This document shows, piece by piece, positions 35,516 to 46,735 of a stretch of DNA of 64,000 nucleotides; the first letter of the stretch is position 1, and each line of letters opens with the position of its first letter. Made by a program: the position numbers and the translations under genes. Source of the stretch: Adineta steineri (Eukaryota; Rotifera; Eurotatoria; Adinetida; Adinetidae); the NCBI GenBank assembly GCA_905250115.1, contig CAJNOI010000111.1, positions 116,616-180,615 of the forward strand, written 5' to 3'. The notes below the pieces were generated by a model. It was not told the DNA's origin, searched no databases, and saw nothing but the letters and a program-made list of their open reading frames with translations.

Positions 35516-36362
35516 AAGACAATTGAAATCATGTATATTCATCTTTTCTATTCTTTAAAAATTTTATTGTAAATATTTTTACTACTTATCATATTTAAAC
35601 AGTTGTCTTTTGTAAGGTAGTTATGAAATATGCTATCATTTTAAGATTTTCTCTTAATAATAAATCATGAATAAAAATAATAAATGAGTACTTTTTTCTG
35701 AGTAAGCAAGTTTATTAAATAGGAATAGAAGAAAGAAAAGAAACAGTACGAGTTTAATTCCATTGAATGTAAAATATATCTAATTTTCGAAAGATTGTAT
35801 AATTCTTCAATAACTTCTTCGAATCGATCATTTCATATAATTTTTCAATGAGATCAGTTGATAATCAAGAAAATCTTTATTGTGTTGATTATTTCAATCA
35901 TCAAATTCAAAAATTTCAAATTAAAAATATATTTATTTTTGAAAATAAATCAAAAATATTAATTTAGGAAAAATTTTTAACTAAAATAGACGAAATGGAA
36001 TTAAAAAATTTCTTCTAATGAAATATATGAATATTTTTTAATTTTAATTTTAAATTGAAAAACCAAAGTGAATAAAATATTTTTCAAATTTGAGAAAAAC
36101 ATTTAAATTAATAAAAAATACTTCGTAATAGAAATTTTATTAGATTTGTTTTTGTGGTTCCATGGTTTATTGAGAGAAGAAAACAGATAAAACAATAAGA
36201 ATGGAATTTGTCAAAATGGAAAAAATTATTTTAACAATTAAATATTTAAAATATAATAAAGAATCAAAATGAAAATTGAAGAGAAAAAATCAATTCGAAA
36301 TTTCAATTGTTTAATAAACAATTTCTCGTTTATTTAAATAAAACTTCTTTCATCAATAGAAA
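35516..36362. other. AT-rich intergenic region
   Basis: Very AT-rich DNA from the rhomboid stop to the left inverted arm. A polyadenylation-like AATAAA occurs near 35660. No gene or repeat is recognised. Confidence 0.5.
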
Positions 36363-37677
36363 GAGTGATGGTATTCTCTTTGTACTGCCAACTTTCACAT
36401 TCAGGCTCAGGAAGCTTGCACTAATTGTATGCTTAGATCGCCATTTACTCAACAAGCACTTTCGAGAAGCATCTACGTCACTTGAATCCACTTTTGTTTC
36501 GCGCACTTTCATGATTTTCCAAGTCGCTAAAGTGTTGATCACATCTTTTTCCGTTAATGACAATGATATTCTGCTCATTTCTGTTGTGCGAGCCTTAAAC
36601 AAAACACACCATCTGTAGTGCGAGAAGCATTGAATGATTTTGTTTCTTGCAGAAAAGTCAGGCATAGCAGAAAAGAATAAAAACAGATGGGAAACGTTTC
36701 TAATTATTGATGCTAGCAGAAAGCCTTGACGCATTTCTTTAAAATCATGAGTTTCAATCAACAACAACAACAAGTCATGGACACTCTCAAAGGATTCAAT
36801 CCGATGGAAAAAGAATGGATACAATGAGATTCATGTCAGATTCCAGCCTAGATTACATCGAAAACAGATTCGATCAGTTCTCCTCTGAACTGTAGGTATC
36901 CATGTACACGAATCCGTCTAACTCAACGTTTGAATAAAAATCAGAAGTCACTAACTTCAACACAGATACGGTTGCATTTCGCAAGATTTCATATTTTAAT
37001 TAAAAGAAAAAAACTAAATCCTCTAGTGTTTCTCTCTCCAACAGCAGCAATCTTCCATCAAATACACTCACATATACTCTTATTGCCAAAAACAAATTCT
37101 TCAAAGGATCTTGTGAGTGTAAGCCTGAGTGGGTGTGACTGTAAGTATTGTATTTTTTGTATTAACACCTACATCCAGTCACATACACAACCTTGATTGA
37201 TCTTTTATAGCAGATTAGACTTATTTTATTTTATTTGTGCTTAACTTTCTCGTGCTCATCGTTCACGGACCCGCAGTTGGGAGAAGAGAAACTATTTTTC
37301 TTTTGATGCTAGTCTTTGTTGGAAAAATCTATTCTTTATTTTGCTTTCTCCTTCCTTTTTGATATAGCCGCTCTGCTTCTTGATAGTTTTTGTGCAGATT
37401 CAACTTTCATACTTTACATCTGTCTCTTCTTTACTAACAATGGCAACAGTAACAACAAACAATGAGATGAGGTGTGTTTCTGTTTCTTTTTTGAGATGTT
37501 TCAAATGGACTAGGCAAAGAATAAAGAAAAGAATGCTAGTGTGTTTACGGTATTCATCTGTTACTGTACTGTGCTAAATGTCGACGTTTTCTTCTCCATT
37601 TTTTCTTATTATATGTGACTATATTTCTGTGAGAAGTTAGAGATCGACTGTTAGTTGTCTACTGTTTGCTTTAGGGG
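36363..37677 (+). repeat. Left arm of a large interrupted inverted repeat
   Basis: Block 36363 to about 37085 matches the reverse complement of 46013-46735, and block 37270-37677 matches the reverse complement of 44670-45067. Between the blocks this arm has about 185 bp, including a telomere-like element; the other arm has about 945 bp. Identity varies from near-perfect to perhaps 85 percent by eye. A minus-strand frame of 164 codons (36330-36824) is partly conserved in the other arm, but it lacks an ATG at its start and has no known motif, so it is not called a gene. Confidence 0.85.
37112..37187. repeat. Telomere-like inverted element at an arm breakpoint
   Basis: The G-side CCTGAGTGGGTGTGACTG and C-side ACACCTACATCCAGTCACA are inverted copies with a spacer of about 25 bp. 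It fills the place where homology between the two inverted arms is interrupted. Confidence 0.65.
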
Positions 37678-37713
37678 CAACATAATAGTATTTTTACTTG
37701 CCTACGTATCATC

Positions 37714-38979
37714 ATGATCAAGCGCATCATTCGCTGGACCGGTGCACAACTCGCTGTACTCAATCTTTACGAATCGGATGCTATCGATGTTGAGACAGTA
37801 CGTCGTGAGCACCTATCTACTCGTATCTACTTGAGTGTGTTGATAACTACGCTGCTTGCATTGATTATCTATACTGGCTTGACAGTGCGTACAAATACGA
37901 TCACTGTCACCGATCCGAGTCAGATGCAATTCGAATATTTGATCGCGCGCTACACCAATACCTTGCAATGTCCTTGTTCGCAGATCGCTATATCCTATAA
38001 AACGTTTGTAAACATTGAAGTTACATTTCATCAAGTGTGCTCGAGCTTCTTTGTCTCATCACGATGGATTCAGTCGATCTATGCAGCCAATGTCTCTTTT
38101 ATCTGGCCGATGGATGTGCGTACGACATTGAGTGCATTCTGGCAATTGGTCGCTGCCTTTTGCCAGAACTCGAAGATAGCGGTCACATATACACTCATCG
38201 AATTTAATTACTCGACAGTATTTAGTCCACAGGCAATGTCTTCTATTGAAGTGGCAGCAAAAGTGCAAACATCATTCAAATTCATGCTAGCTACAGCTCA
38301 AGCAACGCTCGGTCGAAATTTGTTAACTATTCGTCGTGTCACATCTAGCAATCGGCTTATTTCGGGTCTTGGTACCAATGGTGATCAGACTCCCCGAATT
38401 AATTCTTATGATGGTTGCTCATGTTTCAGTCTGGATGGTTGTCCGAAATTATCCGGCCTTTTCGAGTTTCCTGTGTGGGATACGGGGGGTAAGTATAACA
38501 GCCTGAGTCCAAACAAAACTGTTCCAGGTTTACTATTTGATTGTTACCCACTCGATGCCACTCTTGGTTCAACTCTCGAATGCTATTATCAGTCATCCTG
38601 TTTGGCTCTGATACATGCGATCTTCAACACTACACCTTTGTCTTCAACATCATCCACTCAGTTTTCAAGCAACACAACAATTCAGGCATTGTTCGATGAA
38701 CTATTCATTGAAGAAGTAGAAGATCAAGTTTCATTTGCTCAGTACTACTTACAATGCAATCCATCATCGTGCACCTACATCAGATCACGTCGATTTGATC
38801 TTCTTTTCATGTTAAGTACAGTTATCACTGTATTTGGAGGATTGGCTGCAATACTGAAACTGATTGCTCCATTGATCATAAAAGTGATTTTTGCCTTGCG
38901 CCAGCGATGTCAACGGGGTGTAGAACAAACTGTTCATGCTGATATAAACTACGGTAAGTTATCATCTGTTACTTCATAG
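37714..38979 (+). CDS. Two-helix Cys-rich membrane protein, module 1
   Basis: This frame encodes 421 residues if read to its own stop. A short cytoplasmic N-terminus precedes a helix around residues 37-58 (IYLSVLITTLLALIIYTGL); then comes a large Cys-rich ectodomain, and a second helix region near residues 365-395 (LLFMLSTVITVFGGLAAIL). Landmarks shared with the next two frames are TNTLQCPCSQI, HQVCSSFF, CSCFSLDGC, LECYYQSSC and CTYIRSRRFDLLF. The two-helix, Cys-loop topology recalls DEG/ENaC channels, but their signature motifs are not seen and I do not recognise the family. A strong donor (TACG then GTAAGT at 38954) lies 8 codons before the stop and is in phase with an acceptor at 39494, so this may be the first exon of a three-module gene ending at 42638. 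Confidence 0.75.
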   Translation: MIKRIIRWTGAQLAVLNLYESDAIDVETVRREHLSTRIYLSVLITTLLALIIYTGLTVRTNTITVTDPSQMQFEYLIARYTNTLQCPCSQIAISYKTFVNIEVTFHQVCSSFFVSSRWIQSIYAANVSFIWPMDVRTTLSAFWQLVAAFCQNSKIAVTYTLIEFNYSTVFSPQAMSSIEVAAKVQTSFKFMLATAQATLGRNLLTIRRVTSSNRLISGLGTNGDQTPRINSYDGCSCFSLDGCPKLSGLFEFPVWDTGGKYNSLSPNKTVPGLLFDCYPLDATLGSTLECYYQSSCLALIHAIFNTTPLSSTSSTQFSSNTTIQALFDELFIEEVEDQVSFAQYYLQCNPSSCTYIRSRRFDLLFMLSTVITVFGGLAAILKLIAPLIIKVIFALRQRCQRGVEQTVHADINYGKLSSVTS

Positions 38980-39499
38980 AAATTTTAAAAAAACCCAGGG
39001 AAATAAATTCTATAACATTCGATAGAAATCTGGATGACAAAACTATTCACGAATCCTTGGAATTAGGTTTTTTATAAATCTATTTTGCGGGACCATATCA
39101 GCCTAGTCGGCGAGTGGCAATAGTACTACCTTGAAACGCTAATGAAGAACTTTCGAGTGATATATAGTAGCACAGCTTTGAGAGTTTTAAAGTAAAAATA
39201 TTCGATCATTTTCTGGTCCAGCATCACCATAGTATCACAAGGTAGTGGTTAGTATACAGGCATACGCTCACAGTCAACAAACCATGGCTCTGTGTTTAGT
39301 ATTACAATCCATATAGAAATAAAAACTTTCGAGTTAGATCACTTTTAATCGAAATATGAAGGGACTTAAATCGATTCCATATGTACTTCCATTCTGACTT
39401 TCTTAGAAATCTCAACATACTTTCAATAAGGCATTGAATGAAATTTTTTTTGGTATTGAAAAATCTCTCACAAGATACAAATGTATTATTATAGGTCAA

Positions 39500-40801
39500 A
39501 TGATTATCAATTTCATGCGCTCTATACCAAATCGAGTACGTGAACTGTTAATTAATGTGAACACATTCGACAGCTATTCTGAGCAAGCGCAAGTTATTTA
39601 TCGGCAACGTATTTCTACTCGTTTTTATTTCGTCTGTCTTTTTGTCTCTCTGATCATTCTTGGTGTTTACAATTTCTTCTCCGTGCAAACGAAGACCATT
39701 ACAATTTCCACTCCATCTCAAAGTACCTATACTGAACTATACCAAAATTATTCGGACTCGTTGCAATGTGATTGTTCTCAGTTGTCAATGAACTACAGTG
39801 ATTTTATCGAGTTAACGCCCGTCATGCATCAAATTTGTTCGAGTCAGTTTATTTCATCTGACTGGCAAAAGCATTTATTACAAACAAGTACCCATATCAT
39901 TAACAACTACTACCAGAGTACTACTAGTGCTTCATACTTTCAATTTCTCGCATCATTCTGCTTCCTGGCCACCAATACCATTACAGATTCATTACGCATA
40001 TTCACCACCACTCAGTTCATCAACAAAGAAGTTTTGTCACCGTTTCAGTTCGCTGAACAAACGCAATCATTTGTCGACACATTTACAAACACAACTTTGA
40101 GTGAGTTTACGCGTATGTTTGCTCTGGTTCGATACGGTATTATATTCAATCAGTTCGTAGTAGGACCTATTTCATATGGGTGGCTTTATGTACAGTCAAC
40201 CGGAGGTATCTCAGTTTACCCCGCTATACAGGTTAGACCATTAAGCTATTATCCTCCTTGCAACTGTGCACGTGGAGTATCGGGCTGTTTGTCAGGATCA
40301 AATTTCTATCAGAACGGAGCCACATCTTTTAACTATATCGCTGATCAACTTGATGGGTGTCAACTAATAGAAAAGACGCTCACATCCTCATTGGAATGTT
40401 GCTTTAGTCAAACGTGTATGACTCAACTTAGGCAATCACTGGCATTGGCAGGCTTGCCTGACACATTCAATATCACGCTACTTGATGTTAATCTGCCTAG
40501 TCGATTTCCAATTAATACATCAATTAGCACACTGATTAATGAACTTCTCATAGAAAACTGGATTGTCAATATTTCTTACGAAAAATTCTATCGTGGTTGT
40601 GCACCTAAAGTATGCATTTATACGCAAGAAGAACGACACGATATCTTTCTCCTCATATTAGCTATTATCGCTATTTACAGTGGTTTGAGCAAAGGATTAC
40701 GACTGCTCGTTCCATGGATTGTACGCCTTGTGCTAAGCTGTCTGCACTGGAAGAAAAATCGAACAAACCATCAGCAAAATAGTGAGTTTAAACACAGATA
40801 A
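39500..40801 (+). CDS. Two-helix Cys-rich membrane protein, module 2
   Basis: Read alone from the ATG at 39500 this gives 433 residues. It is a diverged paralogue of module 1 with the same order of landmarks: a first helix FYFVCLFVSLIILGVYNFF, SDSLQCDCSQL, HQICSSQFISSDW, CNCARGVSGC, LECCFSQTC, then CIYTQEERHDIFLL before the second helix. The acceptor ATTATAG at 39488-39494 directly precedes the ATG and gives phase 1, matching the module 1 donor. Near the end, AAATA followed by GTGAGT at 40782 is a phase-1 donor that matches the acceptor before module 3. As a separate gene it would need its own promoter within the about 520 bp after module 1. Function unknown. Confidence 0.72.
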   Translation: MIINFMRSIPNRVRELLINVNTFDSYSEQAQVIYRQRISTRFYFVCLFVSLIILGVYNFFSVQTKTITISTPSQSTYTELYQNYSDSLQCDCSQLSMNYSDFIELTPVMHQICSSQFISSDWQKHLLQTSTHIINNYYQSTTSASYFQFLASFCFLATNTITDSLRIFTTTQFINKEVLSPFQFAEQTQSFVDTFTNTTLSEFTRMFALVRYGIIFNQFVVGPISYGWLYVQSTGGISVYPAIQVRPLSYYPPCNCARGVSGCLSGSNFYQNGATSFNYIADQLDGCQLIEKTLTSSLECCFSQTCMTQLRQSLALAGLPDTFNITLLDVNLPSRFPINTSISTLINELLIENWIVNISYEKFYRGCAPKVCIYTQEERHDIFLLILAIIAIYSGLSKGLRLLVPWIVRLVLSCLHWKKNRTNHQQNSEFKHR

Positions 40802-41355
40802 TAATATTTTTTAATTGTTTTAGTAGAACCTAATGAATGGTCTTGGTCTGTGGGGGTACGGGCCAGATTTCTATCTTTCAACACCGCTTTTAGAACGTGT
40901 TTCACAAAAGGGTTATCTATCAGGCGTGGATATTTTCTGTATTAAAGCGTATTTAAAGATGTGCGAGCTTATTTTTGCTTTATCCTCTGCTATGTTGATA
41001 TAATCCATTGATGGCATTGTTATTCATAGTTTTACCCAAGTTGTGAAACGTATCCATGTCGAACCACCCACCTATGATGGTTTAACTTTTTCCTTAATAC
41101 GGAAGGTCGAGTATATTTAATGTAAAGCTTGCAACAAAATTGAAACACTTAAAAAGGTCTGGTAAACACCCAAGATACGTTTAAATCATTTTTGTTATTA
41201 CGAAATTCTCTTTTGATTTCGCAAAACACCTCTTTTCAGTGTAGCATTTGAAAATGAGCTCTTATCAAAATAGACAGGATTCATTGAATCTCTACCGGAA
41301 CTCAAACGTCAAATCTATTACTAATTACATTAACTGAATATTCTTTCGCTTTTAG

Positions 41356-42638
41356 ATATTGGCAATCCACAACCGTTTCGTCTGTGCAATCTATTTTTAA
41401 AGATCTCCTCATTCAATTTATTTTTGAAACGATCGAGCTCAGCTGATACAGTGGTCCGCGAGCGTTTTTCGACAAGAATCTACATTGTGTTGCTTATAAT
41501 CTCAATAACAGCAATCCTTATGTACACGAGCTTAGTTACACAAAGCCACTCTGAATATTTGAACAATCCATCGATCAAAGACTACGAACGACTACAAGCT
41601 CTCTATACAAACACACTACAATGTCCTTGCTCAAAAATCACTATTCCTCATCAATCTTTTGTCACACAGCTAAATGCAACTCTGCATCCTGTATGTACGA
41701 GTAGCTTTTTAGCAGATGGTAACTGGGCCTACTATCTCGGTAACATGCCTACTTTCCAAAAAGGGATACCTGCGATTGACTTCCGTCGGTGGGGATATAA
41801 TTTCTTGGATTCGATTGGCTCGTTCTGCTCCCTAGCTGATTCAATTGTTTCAAACGCTATCACAAATTTTCAGGCCATTTCAATTGTCACCGTTCAACCA
41901 TTGAGTCGCAGTCAATTTCAGTCTCAGAATGACATAGACATCGCCAGCTTTAAAGCAAACTTGCGCAATAATTTTGGTCAAACCCTTCAACTTCTTCGAG
42001 ACACAATGCAAGGTAACTCAATTATGTCGTCCAGTGTCACTAACTGGTGGATGTCGCCACCACAACCCATTATCTACAACGGTTCGTGCTCTTGTGCTAC
42101 CTCACGCAGTTGCATGGAACCTGCTGGCCTATATACACCAGATGGAAGATTATATCGTAGGGTATACGGGGTTATGCGCGGTTGTTTTCTACTCGAAGCA
42201 TTTTTGGCATCCTCCCTCTCATGTTTCTTTTCGAATATATGTCTAAGGTCGGTTCTTCAAGGCATGCCAATGCATGATCCAATGTATACGGATTATATTA
42301 CGGTGTGGTGGACTTTGCCAGTTTTTCTGGAGTACGATGCTATGAACAGCTCATTATTACAACACTTTTCTGCAGACGATACTTTTGAAACCATTCTCGG
42401 TGAACTTTTTATTGATGCTTGGTTGATTAATACATCGTATGAATCTTATTTCAGCGTATGTTCTCCTCGATACTGCACCTACTCAGTAGTGCATCGCTTC
42501 GACTTTTTGTATGTACTTACTACTTTTCTCAGTCTTTACGGTGGTATTGCTATAATACTTCGAGTTATCATTCCGCATACAGTACGTATCTTGCTTTTAT
42601 TAAAAGACCGAATACGTGTTGGACCTTATCCATTATAA
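41356..42638 (+). CDS. Two-helix Cys-rich membrane protein, module 3 (no own start)
   Basis: The open frame from 41356 encodes about 427 residues to the stop at 42638. It has no ATG before the first helix (RIYIVLLIISITAILMYTSL), so it needs an upstream exon. A clean acceptor, CTTTTAG, ends at 41355 and leaves the frame in phase 1, exactly fitting the donor at 40782 in module 2. The ectodomain repeats the family pattern: TNTLQCPCSKI, HPVCTSSFL, CSCATSRSC, LSCFFSNIC and CTYSVVHRFDFLYVL. I infer that modules 1-3 form one 1,269-residue protein with three repeats and six helices, or that module 3 has an unseen first exon. Confidence 0.68.
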
Positions 42639-43858
42639 AGGCCTCATTCATCATAATCACTGTTATTTGACTCTTTGACATGGCATTCGCTATTAATATG
42701 CGGAACAAGAAACAATAAACTAGTACTTAACTATACATACGTGTATCTGAAAATGATTCATTCGAAACCATTCATAATGCCATTATTAAGCGGCATGAAT
42801 GATCAGCTACCATGTATCTTTAATAGCTTTCGATGTGCTTACTGCTTTTTCTGTCTCATGACCGCTATTCTTTCTACTATTAAGCTGTATGTTGTGAAAA
42901 ATATATGCTTTGTTAAGTGAAGAAGACAAATAAAATAATCATTTACTCAAACTTATTCTCTTATCCATAGGAAAAAAAGCTGCAATGATATGTTGTGGAT
43001 GTGGGCGAGAGTGCAGGTATGTTTGAAGAGGACACCCCATATCCACATCCACACCCACATCTTTCGAATGAATAGAGATATGTTAAAACTAATGTTGATA
43101 AAATATCGTTATCAATTGAATTTTGACTTCGGTTTCATGTTTTCTCCAACATTAAATGTTACATATATGATTTTACTTACAAAAGAAAATCATGGAAGAA
43201 TAATTTGATGTGTTTATGTATAAACGGCATCATAATAGTTGCTTTCTCCTTCGTACAATTTATTTTCGATTTCTGTCAACTTTTAATTATGATCTATGAT
43301 TCAGAAATAATGTACAATCATCAATGCAATAGAGAGTATAAATTTGATAAAATTTGATGTGTTAAGCAAAGAAGATTTTTAATGCTGTGTGAATTCTGTT
43401 TCTTTTCTGTTTTTGAATGCGATACAAAGCAAAGCATTTAAAGAATTCTTCGCAAGTTTTTTTCTTTTTTTTCCTAGCTTCTACACATACACAAAAAAAG
43501 ATTTAGCATTGATAAAGGATATTCTGAAAAATTTGTTTTAGATATTTTTTATCATCATTATTTGACTTGTGATATTGTTAATTAGATCTTTTATTTTTAT
43601 TTTCAAAATGAATATGAACAATATAACAAAGATAAAGTTGATCGATTTCAATGGCATAGCAGACATTTGAGGATATGAAATAAACTTTTAAGTGAATAAA
43701 AGGCGAGATCAATATACCAATCCTCACCAATAAAAAGTACAAAAGATTTGAATTACAACACTTTTTAGTCAAAAAAGAAGAAATACGTAAAGCTTGATGA
43801 TTCTGTAAATGTCTAACATATTATTAAAAAGAAAGAATTGATTGATTATATAGTTTTA
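42639..43858. other. Intergenic region
   Basis: Short open frames follow the third module but have no motif. The stretch includes a telomere-like inverted element at 42993-43061; the remainder is AT-rich with nothing recognised. Confidence 0.5.
42993..43061. repeat. Telomere-like inverted element
   Basis: GTGGATGTGGGCGAGAGTG on the left and CATATCCACATCCACACCC on the right form inverted arms around a spacer of about 28 bp. Confidence 0.65.
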
Positions 43859-44344
43859 TCAAGGATTAGCAAGTGTAGTAACGTCCGCAGCACTCAGTTC
43901 TCGTGAATAAAGATGAAATCCATCAAAATAGCCATAAAAAGTGCCGGGAACAATTGACTTAGTAGCGCATCCAGTTACCCGTGGATTACTCAATGTCAAT
44001 GTATTTACTGCTCCTGAAGCTGAATATGCCATCGTACATGTAGAACTAATTAAACTTCCATTGACATACAATCGAACACCATTTGTAGTCGAAAAAGTAG
44101 TGGTGACATGCGTCCAGACATTGGTCGACACAGCGGGACCTACTACATTTTTAACGGTACCGTCGTAACCAGCGTCTACTATTTGTCCACCTGAAGAAAA
44201 TCCGATGAAATCAGTACCCCATCCTGCTCCATTAAATTGTGCCGAAACATGAACAAGAGTTCCTCCAACCGTTGATGTTCGTTGAACCCACAGAGATATC
44301 GAAAATGGATGATTTGAGGTTCCAAGAATAGGAAATCCATATAA
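43859..44344 (-). pseudogene. Truncated LamG-domain gene, 3' end only
   Basis: An open segment of 161 codons and a stop lies on the minus strand behind an acceptor TATTTAG. It reads HPFSISLWVQRTSTVGGTLV, WTHVTTTFSTTNGVRLYVNG and GYFDGFHLYSRELSAADVTT, closely like the last two exons of the LamG gene at 18.5 kb but without the intron between them. Its first codon is in phase 0, as in that gene's sixth exon. No upstream exon, stalk or membrane anchor is found: within 200 bp the sequence runs into the CCCACA tract and the inverted arm. It is therefore a severed 3' fragment unless a distant exon exists. Confidence 0.7.
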
Positions 44345-44538
44345 CTAAATAGGACATATTCACTAGTCTTGCCATTGTTTTAGACATATTTTTCTAGCGA
44401 ATATTGAGCAAATGAGTTTAATAAAAGAAAATTTTGGAGAATTTTTAATAAAATTTTTTTTTACATATATATATATGTTACTCTAACGCAAAAATACATC
44501 GGGTGAGGATGAAGATAATACTCTCAGTCCTCGCTGAT

Positions 44539-44655
44539 GCCCACACCCACTCACCCACACACCCACACACCCACACCCACACACCCACACCCACCCATAC
44601 CCACCCACACCCACCCACCCACACCCACACCCACACCCACACACACCCACCCTCA
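44539..44655 (-). repeat. CCCACA telomere-like tract
   Basis: About 117 bp of CCCACA/CCCACC units lie on the plus strand, so the TGTGGG strand is the minus strand, the orientation of a left-hand chromosome end. It ends CACCCTCAAGATG and the inverted-arm homology starts about 15 bp later at 44670. On the other side is a truncated LamG gene. Confidence 0.88.
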
Positions 44656-44669
44656 AGATGTCTCTAAAG

Positions 44670-46735
44670 CAAACAATAGACAACTAACAGTCGATCTCTA
44701 ACTTCTCACAGAAATATAGTCACATATAATAAGAAAAAATGGAGAAGAAAACGTCGACATTTAGCACAGTACAGTAACAGATGAATACCGTAAACACACT
44801 AGCATTCTTTTCTTTATTCTTTGCCTAGTCCATTTGAAACATCTCAAAAAAGAAACAGAAACACACCTCATCTCATTGTTTGTTGTTACTGTTGCCATTG
44901 TTAGTAAAGAAGAGACAGATGTAAAGTATGAAAGTTGAATTTGTCAAAAATTACCAAGAAGTGGAATGGTTATATGAAAAAAGAAGGAGAAAGAAAAAGT
45001 AAAGAGAATATTTTTCCAACAAAGACTAGCATCAAAAGAAAAATAGTTTCTCTTCTGCCAACTGTAATGCTTTCTTTTTAGTGGATAGTTGTCTAGTTGG
45101 ACTTAAAAAGAAATACTTAGTCTTTCTAAAGTTCTGATGATCAGAATTTGAGAGATAAACAGTCTTCTATGAAATTATTTGCTTAGTTTCTCTACATTTA
45201 AACACTACAAATACCCATCCATGTTGCTCGATACCCAGTGGGTATCAAGCAATCATTTTGACGGTGGATGACGTTTCCCTTCACCCTTAAAAGCCCAACG
45301 GGGTTCCTGTGGAGTTGAGACAGAATTAATCACACAAATAGAGATTGTGAATCATCAGTATGCACATACCGTGGTTGAAACAGCTGAGTGTGACTAAAAA
45401 TATTTTCCACCCAGATAGCCTGGGCGGAATACGACATTCATAATCTGTTATTCGCATAAGTTCCTAATTTGGTTCAGAATCACCATAAGTTCATTCTGAT
45501 GATATTTTAAGATATCTTCAATCATTTAATACGGGAGAAATTCACAATAGCTCTGATTACTATGTCTAAAAATGTTAGTAAAATGGTACTTTTTTTTATA
45601 ACGTCAGAATACTTTAGTCGAAGAGTTAAAAACGTGAAAAGTTGTTTTAAATTTTAGTATAGAATGATTTCTGATGATTTCACTCAAAATCTATACTGTA
45701 TAGGTTAGAAGATAGGAATACCTGAGTAACCAATTATACTTGAAAAATTACGCATTCTAAGAACTATGTTTAGGTGTTTGATAAGTGTTTTAGTATAATT
45801 TTTTCTATCATAGTTTCACCCTGACTGTCTTCGTTCCGGAAGACAGTAGCTTTCGTGAATAATACTTTTTTCTTCGTTCTATAGCTACTAATACAATGTT
45901 CACTGGAAGGAATGTTCGGCTTTTAAGATTTCATATCCAGAATTACATCCACATCTTCAAGAGAGCATAGTCATAAATAAGGATTTCTAATCTCAAACAA
46001 AGAGATTTTTTTGATAATACGAGCATATGTGAGTGTATTTGATGGAAGATTGCTGCTGTTGGAGAGAGAAACACTAGAGGATTTAGTTTTTTTCTTTTAA
46101 TTAAAATATGAAATCTTGCGAAATGCAACCGTGTCTGTGTTGAAGTTAGTGACTTCTGATTTTTACTCAAGTGTTAAGTTAGACGGATTCGTGCACATGG
46201 ATACCTACAGTTCAGAGGAGAACTGATCGAATCTGTTTTCGATGTAATCTAGGCTGGAATCTGACATGAATCTCATTGTATCCATTCTTTTTCCATCGGA
46301 TTGAATCCTTTGAGAGTGTCCATGACTTGTTGTTGTTGTTGATTGAAACTCATGATTTTAAAGAAATGCGTCAAGGCTTTCTGCTAGCATCAATAATTAG
46401 AAACGTTTACCACCTGTTTTTATTCTTTTCTGCTATGCCTGACTTTTCTGCAAGAAACAAAATCATTCAATGCTTCTCGCACTACAGATGGTGTGTTTTG
46501 TTTAAGGCTCGCACAACAGAAACGAGCAGAATATCATTGTCATTAACGGAAAAAGATGTGATCAACACTTTAGCGACTTGGAAAATCATGAAAGTACGCA
46601 GAATGAAAGTGAACTCAAGCGACGTAGATGGTTCTCGAAGGTGTCTGATTAGTCAATGACGATCTAAGTATACAATTAGTGCAAGCTTCCTGGGCCTGAG
46701 TGTGAGAATGGGCAGTACGAAGAGATCACTATAAC
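44670..46735 (-). repeat. Right arm of a large interrupted inverted repeat
   Basis: Its blocks 44670-45067 and 46013-46735 match the reverse complement of 37270-37677 and 36363-37085. The 945 bp between them have no counterpart in the left arm and include a short palindrome at 45224. A plus-strand frame (46276-46659) mirrors the 164-codon frame of the left arm but stops earlier, a sign of decay or of noncoding status. Degenerate C-rich repeats (CATACCTACACCTACATCCC) follow directly after the outer end near 46740. Confidence 0.85.
45224..45252. repeat. 29-bp near-perfect palindrome
   Basis: TTGCTCGATACCC and GGGTATCAAGCAA are inverted copies with one mismatch pair, around a three-base centre. 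It lies in the part of the right inverted arm that the left arm lacks. Confidence 0.7.

Noticed and set aside
36330-36824. 164-codon minus-strand frame in the left inverted arm (and its mirror at 46276-46659)
   Set aside because: The start is TTG, there is no recognisable domain, and the mirror copy stops early. Kept only as part of the inverted repeat.
40823-40960. Alternative C-terminal exon for module 2
   Set aside because: An acceptor-like TTTTAG followed by an open stretch gives an in-frame tail, but it lacks family similarity, and the join to module 3 is better supported.
37714-42638. Identification of the Cys-rich modules as DEG/ENaC channels
   Set aside because: Topology and Cys richness fit, but none of the family's diagnostic motifs around either helix could be seen.
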